A stretch of 64,000 nt of DNA. Source: Azophilus sp965220425 (GTDB lineage: Bacteria; Pseudomonadota; Gammaproteobacteria; Pseudomonadales; Azotimanducaceae). The first letter of the stretch is position 1, and every line of letters starts with the position of its first letter. The DNA is taken from contig OZ244830.1 of assembly GCA_965220425.1 (NCBI GenBank), forward strand, positions 4,402,001 to 4,466,000. The letters are read 5' to 3'. Below, one piece after another: positions 58,692 through 64,000 of the stretch. The position numbers were made by a program, and so were the translations under genes. Under the pieces are notes generated by a model. The model saw only the letters and a list, made by a program, of their open reading frames with translations. It did not search any database and was not told the origin of the DNA.

Positions 58692-61025
58692 GTGCAGCCG
58701 TTACTCATGGCCGAAACCTATCCCGTACTGCCGCTGAAGAACACGGTGGTCTACCCGCAGATCGTCATTCCCCTGGCGGTCGGGCGCCCGAAGTCGCTGG
58801 CGGCGGTGAATGCCGGCATCGACTCCGGGCGCCGCATAATCACCGTGGCGCAGAAGCAGGCCTCCATCGAAGACCCGAGCCGGGACGATCTGTTCGCGAT
58901 AGGCACCATCGCCACCATCAACCGGGTCGAGAAACGCGAGAAGGGCGCCCAGGTAATCGTCCAGGGCGTGGAGCGCATCCGCCTCGGCGCCGCCATCGAT
59001 GGCGGCAACCACCTGGAGGTGGAATACGAGCGGCTGCATTCCCTGTCCATGGATGACCTCGGCGAGGACGCCACCCATGTGGATGCGCTGTTGCGGGAGA
59101 ACCTGGAGCTGTCCAAGCGCATTGCCAGCCTCTACGGCGGCGGCGACGGGGATCAGATCTATCAGCAGCTCATCGGTTCCATCAACGATCCCGTCACCCA
59201 GATGTACCGCATCGCCAACCTGGCCAACATATCCCTTGAGCAGGAGCAGGCGGTGCTCGAGTGCGAATCCACCAAGGAACTGATGGAGCGGGTCCACGAA
59301 ATCCTGCGCCACGAGGTGCAGGTCAGCGAGTTGCGCCGCCAGATCGCCGAGCAGGCCCGGGACGACATCGACCAGCAGCAGCGCGAGCACCTGCTGCGCC
59401 AGCAGAAACGCGCCATCGAGCAGGCGCTCGGCGAAGCCGGCGAGGACGAGGATGTCGCCGAACTCCGCAATCAACTGGAAGAAGCCCAGTTGCCGGCGCA
59501 CGTCAAGACCGAGGTGGACCGCGAGTTGAAGCGCCTCGGCCGCATGTCCTCCAACGCCGCCGACTACCAGGTGGCCCGGGGCTACCTGGAGCTCATCGCC
59601 GAACTGCCCTGGCACCAGCAGACCGAGGATCAACTCGACCTGGAGCACGCGCGCGTGGTGCTCGACGAAGATCACTACGGGCTCGACGACGTCAAGGAAC
59701 GCATTCTGGAATCCCTGGCCGTCATGCAACTGAATCCCGAGGCCAAGGCGCCGATACTCTGCTTCGTCGGGCCGCCGGGCGTCGGCAAGACCTCGCTCGG
59801 CCAATCCATCGCCCGTGCGATGGGCAGGAAATTCGAACGCATGAGCCTCGGCGGCCTGCACGACGAATCCGAGCTGCGCGGCCACCGCCGTACCTATATC
59901 GGCGCCATGCCCGGCCGCATCCTCCAGGGCGTGCGCCGGGCCGGCGTCACCAATCCCATTCTCATGCTCGACGAGATCGACAAGCTCGGGCGCGACTTCC
60001 GGGGCGACCCGGCCGCCGCGTTGATGGAAGTCCTGGATCCGGAACAGAACAAGGAGTTCCGCGACAACTACCTGAACCTCGCCTACGACCTCTCCCGAGT
60101 GCTGTTCATCACCACCGCCAACACGCTGGAAGGCATACCCCGGCCGCTGCTCGACCGCATGGAGGTGCTGGAACTGTCCGGTTACAGCGACATGGAGAAA
60201 CAGGCCATCGCCCGGCAATACCTGATTCCCCGGCGGCGCACCGAGGCGGGCCTCGCGGAACAGCAGCTCGAGATCTCCGATGAGGGGCTGCACTACATGA
60301 TCCGGCGCCACACCCGGGAAGCCGGCGTGCGGGAACTCGAGCGCGTCATCGGCCGCATCGCCCGCAAACGCGCCCGGCAGGTGGTGGAGGAACAGGACAT
60401 CGGGGACACGATCGCCGTGGAGACGCTCGGCGAACTGCTCGGGCCCGAGAAGTTCAAGTCGGAAAACGGCCGTACGAACATGGCGCCCGGCGTCGCCACC
60501 GGGCTCGCCTGGACGGAGGCCGGCGGGGACGTGCTGTACGTCGAAGCCACCCTCACCCAGAAAGACGAGAAAGTCACGCTGACCGGCCACCTGGGGCAGG
60601 TCATGCAGGAGTCGGCAAAGGCCGCGCGCAGCTACATCTGGTCCATCGCGGAACGCATCGGCCTCGACCGGGCCCGGATCGAGGAGTACGGCGTGCACAT
60701 CCACGTACCCGCCGGAGCCGTCCCCAAGGACGGTCCGTCCGCCGGCGTGACCATGGCCACCGCACTGGTATCGGCCTATTGCGAAAAGCCGGTGCAGGAA
60801 AAGCTGGCAATGACGGGCGAATTGACCCTCTCGGGCCTCGTGCTCCCCGTGGGCGGCATCAAGGAGAAGATACTCGCGGCGCACCGGGCCGGGCTGAGGC
60901 GGGTCATTCTCCCGAAGGACAACGAGGCCGACCTGCGGAAGCTGCCGGTGCCAGTGCGCGAGGAGATGAGCATCATCCTGGTCAGCGACCTGAGCGAGGT
61001 GCTCGAAGAAGCGATCGGTCTGTAG
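58692..61025 (+). CDS. lon: Lon ATP-dependent protease
   Basis: A 777-residue LonA. The N-terminal substrate-binding domain (TYPVLPLKNTVVYPQIVIPL) is followed by the AAA+ module with Walker A FVGPPGVGKTSLGQSIARAM, DEIDKLGRDFRGDPAAALME, and the protease domain with VPKDGPSAGVTMATAL (catalytic Ser) and VLPVGGIKEKILAAHRAGLR (catalytic Lys). GTG 58692 or ATG 58707 may be the start; neither has a strong ribosome site. It degrades misfolded and regulatory proteins, including antitoxins, which is relevant in a genome so rich in toxin-antitoxin pairs. clpX is not adjacent. Confidence 0.95.
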   Translation: MQPLLMAETYPVLPLKNTVVYPQIVIPLAVGRPKSLAAVNAGIDSGRRIITVAQKQASIEDPSRDDLFAIGTIATINRVEKREKGAQVIVQGVERIRLGAAIDGGNHLEVEYERLHSLSMDDLGEDATHVDALLRENLELSKRIASLYGGGDGDQIYQQLIGSINDPVTQMYRIANLANISLEQEQAVLECESTKELMERVHEILRHEVQVSELRRQIAEQARDDIDQQQREHLLRQQKRAIEQALGEAGEDEDVAELRNQLEEAQLPAHVKTEVDRELKRLGRMSSNAADYQVARGYLELIAELPWHQQTEDQLDLEHARVVLDEDHYGLDDVKERILESLAVMQLNPEAKAPILCFVGPPGVGKTSLGQSIARAMGRKFERMSLGGLHDESELRGHRRTYIGAMPGRILQGVRRAGVTNPILMLDEIDKLGRDFRGDPAAALMEVLDPEQNKEFRDNYLNLAYDLSRVLFITTANTLEGIPRPLLDRMEVLELSGYSDMEKQAIARQYLIPRRRTEAGLAEQQLEISDEGLHYMIRRHTREAGVRELERVIGRIARKRARQVVEEQDIGDTIAVETLGELLGPEKFKSENGRTNMAPGVATGLAWTEAGGDVLYVEATLTQKDEKVTLTGHLGQVMQESAKAARSYIWSIAERIGLDRARIEEYGVHIHVPAGAVPKDGPSAGVTMATALVSAYCEKPVQEKLAMTGELTLSGLVLPVGGIKEKILAAHRAGLRRVILPKDNEADLRKLPVPVREEMSIILVSDLSEVLEEAIGL

Positions 61026-61176
61026 CGCGGCTGCCTGTCCACGGCCTCGCCGAACCGGCCGAAATCCTGCGCCGAATACGCGGTCCGGCCCAGTTTACGC
61101 ATTGATGACCCGTTCAAAGTCCTGTGCCATACTTCGCCGCCTTCACTTTTCCATACACAAAAACGGGGAACAGGCG

Positions 61177-61473
61177 ATGAGTGCTGACGGTACCTGGAAC
61201 ACCACCATGAACACGCCCATGGGCGCCCAACAGGGAACGCTCGAGCTCAAGACCGACGGCAGCACGCTGACCGGCACGCTGAGCGGCGCGCAGGGAACAA
61301 TCGAGTTGAAGGACGGCACCGCAGACGGCGATTCGCTGTCCTGGAAAGCCGATATCACGACGCCCATGCCCATGACGCTGGAGTTCAGCGCCAAGGTGGA
61401 CGGCGACAACATCAGCGGCAACGTCAAGCTCGGCGCCTTCGGCACCGCCAGCTTCAGCGGCACCCGCGCCTGA
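61177..61473 (+). CDS. Small beta-rich protein of unknown function
   Basis: A 98-residue protein. ATG 61177 follows GGGGAACAGG. The sequence WNTTMNTPMGAQQGTLELK, STLTGTLSGAQGTIELKDGT and LEFSAKVDGDNISGNVKLG is a run of short beta-strands with Gly/Asp turns, like lipocalin-type small domains. No signal peptide or catalytic motif is visible. Similar short proteins are found beside metabolic genes, but I cannot assign a role. The GC content matches the neighbours. Confidence 0.7.
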   Translation: MSADGTWNTTMNTPMGAQQGTLELKTDGSTLTGTLSGAQGTIELKDGTADGDSLSWKADITTPMPMTLEFSAKVDGDNISGNVKLGAFGTASFSGTRA

Positions 61474-61504
61474 CCGATCAGGCGGCCCGCGCCGCTATTT
61501 CTGT

Positions 61505-61986
61505 TCATCTCACACGCCGTGCCCGACAGCACGGCGTATTTCCGCGCGACGCACACCCACTCTCTTCCAGGTACCAGGCGTTGTTCCCTGCGCCGTGCAC
61601 CTTTGCCGGGTGCACAGAGGCGATACGGGGCCGCCGACGAACTCGCGCGTCCACGAAGGCGTGGGGACGCTCGATGGAATGCCGGACGCCGGCCTGCGCG
61701 GCCAGGTGCAGGACACGATCCGGTTTCCGAGCGCGAAACACCTCGCCGAGGGCGGCGCGATCGCACACGTCGCCGCGCATGAAGCCGCCCGGCATCGGCT
61801 CGACGGTCACGTCGAACGTGCGCGTCGTCGACAGCCCGTCGCCGTCGATGTCGAACCACAGTGAGGTCGCCGCCGTTCCCGCTCCCCGGGTGAACGCGAG
61901 CCGGTCAGCTTGTGATCGAGAACGAGTGGCTGAAAAAAAACCACGCGGCGTCCGTCCTCCTGCACCTGCAGCCGCACCCTGGTGCC
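61505..61986 (-). pseudogene. Mosaic of fragments, including a nucleotide-sugar epimerase piece
   Basis: On the minus strand, 61777-61646 encode GDVCDRAALGEVFRARKPDR and VLHLAAQAGVRHSIERPHAF, a clear slice of the extended SDR epimerases and dehydratases (dTDP-glucose or UDP-glucose type). It is joined in frame on one side to 61909-61781, which reads LWFDIDGDGLSTTRTFDVTV and looks like part of a calcium-loop repeat protein. On the other side is unrecognised sequence. No start or full domain is left, so this is a patchwork formed by repeated joining. Confidence 0.55.
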
Positions 61987-64000
61987 TCAGTTGCCGCCCC
62001 GGTCGGGCGCGCTCGACAGGTTCGTCAGGTGCCCGGTCGGGCTCGACAAGAGGCTCATCGCCACGATGGGCTGGTCGGACTCCACCCGCAGGCGCCACTT
62101 GCCCAGGCCGTCGCCAAGCGACCCATCAAATCCCTCGGCACCGGCCTCCAGGGCGGCCGCCGCGAGGCTGCGCGAGGCGCCCGCCGGCACCGTCAGCGCC
62201 ACGGTCGAGCCCGGCGAAGCACCCGCGTCATCGACCCCCGTGATCGTCACCTCGGCGTCCTCGGAACCCGGGTTCACCAGCCGCAGGCCGCTCACCTGGT
62301 TGGGGTTGCTTCCGGGGTTGAATATCACGACCCGGTGCACGCCCTCCAATCCGGGCGCCACATCGTGCATCGATGTCAAAAAACCGTCCGCGGCGCGGAT
62401 GTAGGCGAGCACCTCGATGTCGAGGTCGCTCGACAGTACGAGGCGCCAGTCGCCCACACCGGGTCCGGTGCTGCCGGCAAGGCCCTTCTCGGCGTTGCCC
62501 ACTTCCAGGTCGTCCGAGTTGAAGTGCCGCGTTTGTCTGGCATCGAGTGCGAGGGTTACGGGAGGATAAGAGAGGTCGCTGTCATCGAACGCCTCGATCG
62601 ACACCGTGCCGGACGCCTCGGCGCGGTTGACCACCCGCACGAACCCCTGGCGCCCCAGCGGGTCGGACGCCGACGGGAACAGCGGCGCCACATGAACTCC
62701 GTGCTCGTCATCCGGCGTCCTCGGAACCGTCGAGAGATTGGCGAGGTGGCCGGTCGGACTCGACAGCAGGCTCATGGCCACGACCGGCCCGGTCGCGGTC
62801 ACGGTCAGCCGCCACTTGCCCACGCCGTCGCCGAGCGCGCCCGCCACGCCCACACCCGACTCCAGCTCCGTGGCCGTCAGCGTCGTCGACCGGCCGGCCG
62901 GGAGGTGGAACCCGACCGTCGTCCCGGGCGAGGCGCCGGCGTCGTCGATGCCGGTAATCGTCACCTGCGCGTCCTCGGCGCCCGGGTTCACCAGCCGCAG
63001 GCGGCTCACCTGGTTCGGGTTGCTGCCCGGGTTGAAGATCGCCACCCGGTAGCGGCCGTCGCGCAGCGGCGCCAGGTCGTGCATGCTGGTGAGAAACCCG
63101 TCTTGCGTGCGGACATAAGCGAGCACCTCGAAGTCGAGATCGCTGTCCAGCACCAGGCGCCAGTCGCCCTCGCCCGGGCCCACCCCCTCGGGCAGCCCCT
63201 TCTCGGCGTTGCCGTCTTCCAGGTCGCCCGAGTTGAAATGCACGGTCGCGCCGGCGTCCACCGAAAGCGCGACCGGGCCCCGCCGCACGCCCGTATCGTC
63301 GACCGCCTCGATGGACACCTCGCCGGCCTCAGCGTCGTGATTGATCACGCGCAAGAAGCCCTCGCGCACCGGGTCCGCCGCCCGCGGCACCAGCGCCACG
63401 AGCGCCGGGCCCCTGACCGTCACCGCAAAGGTGTCGGAGGCCCGCTCGTCGCGCCGGTCCGCGGCCGTCACCGTGACCGCCGTCACGCCGCGCTTCACGC
63501 CCCGGATGGTGAGCAAGGCATTGCGGTCCACCGACACCGTCGCCACCGACGCGTCGGCCGACACCACGGAATAGTCCAGCGCCCGCTGGTCGCGGTCGTA
63601 GAAGTTGAGCTGGATGTCCAGTTCGAGGACCTCCCCGACATCCAGTGCCTGATCGTCGATCTCCCGCTCCACCACCGGCGGGCGATTCGCGGCACCGCCG
63701 CCGCTGCCGCCGCCGCTGGTGCCGCCACCAGTGCCGCTGGTACCGCCACCAGTGCCGCTGGTGCCGCTGGTGCCGCTGGTGCCGCCCGTGTCCGCGCCAC
63801 CCGTATCCGCGCCGCCCGTATCCGCGCCGCCCGTGGCCGTGCCGCCCGTGGCCGTGCCGCCGGTGTCTCCGGGATCGTCGCCATCTCCCGGGTCGTCCGG
63901 GCGGGACACGATCTCGAATTCGTCGATGCCGCCGCGCGTGTCCACCACCCACGCCGGACCCGCCCGCAGGCTGCGGTTCCACGGCGCCAGCTCGAGCGTG
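61987..64000 (-). CDS. Large repetitive extracellular-type protein, N-terminus outside the window
   Basis: The frame is open from the window edge to the stop at 61987, giving at least 670 residues. After a short start (ELAPWNRSLRAGPAWVVDTR) comes a Gly/Thr/Asp/Ser-rich linker of about 58 residues, then a beta-sandwich (VVEREIDDQALDVGEVLELD), then two tandem copies of a roughly 220-residue unit. Each copy contains LVLDSDLDFEVLAYVRTQDG or a variant, IFNPGSNPNQVSRLRLVNPG and VVAMSLLSSPTGHLANLS. The architecture suggests a secreted surface protein. No known function can be assigned; a signal peptide, if any, lies outside. Confidence 0.75.
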   Translation of the reverse strand, partial: TLELAPWNRSLRAGPAWVVDTRGGIDEFEIVSRPDDPGDGDDPGDTGGTATGGTATGGADTGGADTGGADTGGTSGTSGTSGTGGGTSGTGGGTSGGGSGGGAANRPPVVEREIDDQALDVGEVLELDIQLNFYDRDQRALDYSVVSADASVATVSVDRNALLTIRGVKRGVTAVTVTAADRRDERASDTFAVTVRGPALVALVPRAADPVREGFLRVINHDAEAGEVSIEAVDDTGVRRGPVALSVDAGATVHFNSGDLEDGNAEKGLPEGVGPGEGDWRLVLDSDLDFEVLAYVRTQDGFLTSMHDLAPLRDGRYRVAIFNPGSNPNQVSRLRLVNPGAEDAQVTITGIDDAGASPGTTVGFHLPAGRSTTLTATELESGVGVAGALGDGVGKWRLTVTATGPVVAMSLLSSPTGHLANLSTVPRTPDDEHGVHVAPLFPSASDPLGRQGFVRVVNRAEASGTVSIEAFDDSDLSYPPVTLALDARQTRHFNSDDLEVGNAEKGLAGSTGPGVGDWRLVLSSDLDIEVLAYIRAADGFLTSMHDVAPGLEGVHRVVIFNPGSNPNQVSGLRLVNPGSEDAEVTITGVDDAGASPGSTVALTVPAGASRSLAAAALEAGAEGFDGSLGDGLGKWRLRVESDQPIVAMSLLSSPTGHLTNLSSAPDRGGN
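63691..63864 (-). repeat. Low-complexity microsatellite-like tract
   Basis: This stretch encodes GGTATGG, GGADTGG repeated three times, then GGTSGTSGTSGTGGG and related units. At DNA level short units (for example GCCGCCCGTATCCGC) are repeated in tandem. Such tracts can change length by slipped pairing, which would alter the linker without breaking the frame because the units are multiples of three. Confidence 0.75.

Noticed and set aside
58701..60884. 727-codon open frame antisense to lon
   Set aside because: Shadow of the lon codon pattern; no start site or family signal.

Overview
This window looks like chromosomal DNA of a high-GC proteobacterium, most likely an uncultured gammaproteobacterium. 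The housekeeping genes that suggest this are trpE-G-D-C, coq7, an rsx (rnf) operon followed by nth, a thi cluster with a TPP riboswitch, metG, dcd, RNase T and a monothiol glutaredoxin. The assignment rests on gene families and gene order only and has moderate confidence. No rRNA operon, CRISPR array, intact prophage or intact insertion sequence was seen.

Layout. (1) 1-13.4 kb is an accessory zone. It holds toxin-antitoxin genes (a partial VapC, an Xre/MbcA/ParS-RES pair, a second VapC with a small partner, a lone VapB), a PQQ dehydrogenase flanked by palindromic repeats, a sulfatase, a HIT-HNH operon, a secreted FG-GAP protein, and an unusually dense set of gene fragments (Fic, DUF4143, DUF429, transposase, Xre, DUF3604, GIY-YIG, TonB receptor). 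Two attC-like structures bracket the second VapC module. (2) 13.4-27.4 kb is core metabolism: trpEGDC, coq7, a class II tRNA with a GAC anticodon, dcd, apbC (mrp), metG, and an rsx operon in which RsxC is absent except for its C-terminal ferredoxin region, which is fused to RsxB. (3) 27.4-39.6 kb holds an amidohydrolase, a MaoC hydratase, thpR, a thiamine block (thiD, thiE, a second thiE-like gene, TPP riboswitch, thiC, thiO, thiS, thiG), argG and an isochorismatase-family hydrolase. (4) 39.6-49.3 kb is a second accessory zone: dispersed repeats, hipBA, RNase T, an AbiE system with a frameshifted toxin gene, a broken resolvase, a BsuBI/PstI-type restriction-modification pair and a truncated DUF4365 gene. 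(5) 49.3-61.5 kb is core-like again: grxD, patB-like lyase, argD, argF, a Nudix hydrolase, a GT4 glycosyltransferase, dUTPase, two acyl-CoA dehydrogenases and lon. (6) 61.5-64 kb has a mosaic of fragments and the C-terminal part of a large repetitive, probably secreted protein running off the window.

How the parts fit. The biosynthetic genes form compact units with 4-base start/stop overlaps. ArgD, ArgF and ArgG supply arginine. The thi genes make both halves of thiamine and couple them, with thiC under TPP control. The accessory zones are built from defence and addiction genes, many decayed, and are seeded with at least five families of short palindromic repeats. Several of these repeats also sit inside the core operons.

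The observations most worth a second look are the long-variable-arm tRNA with a valine anticodon, the RsxB-RsxC' fusion with no NADH-binding subunit, and a hairpin repeat family whose arms show compensatory base changes.
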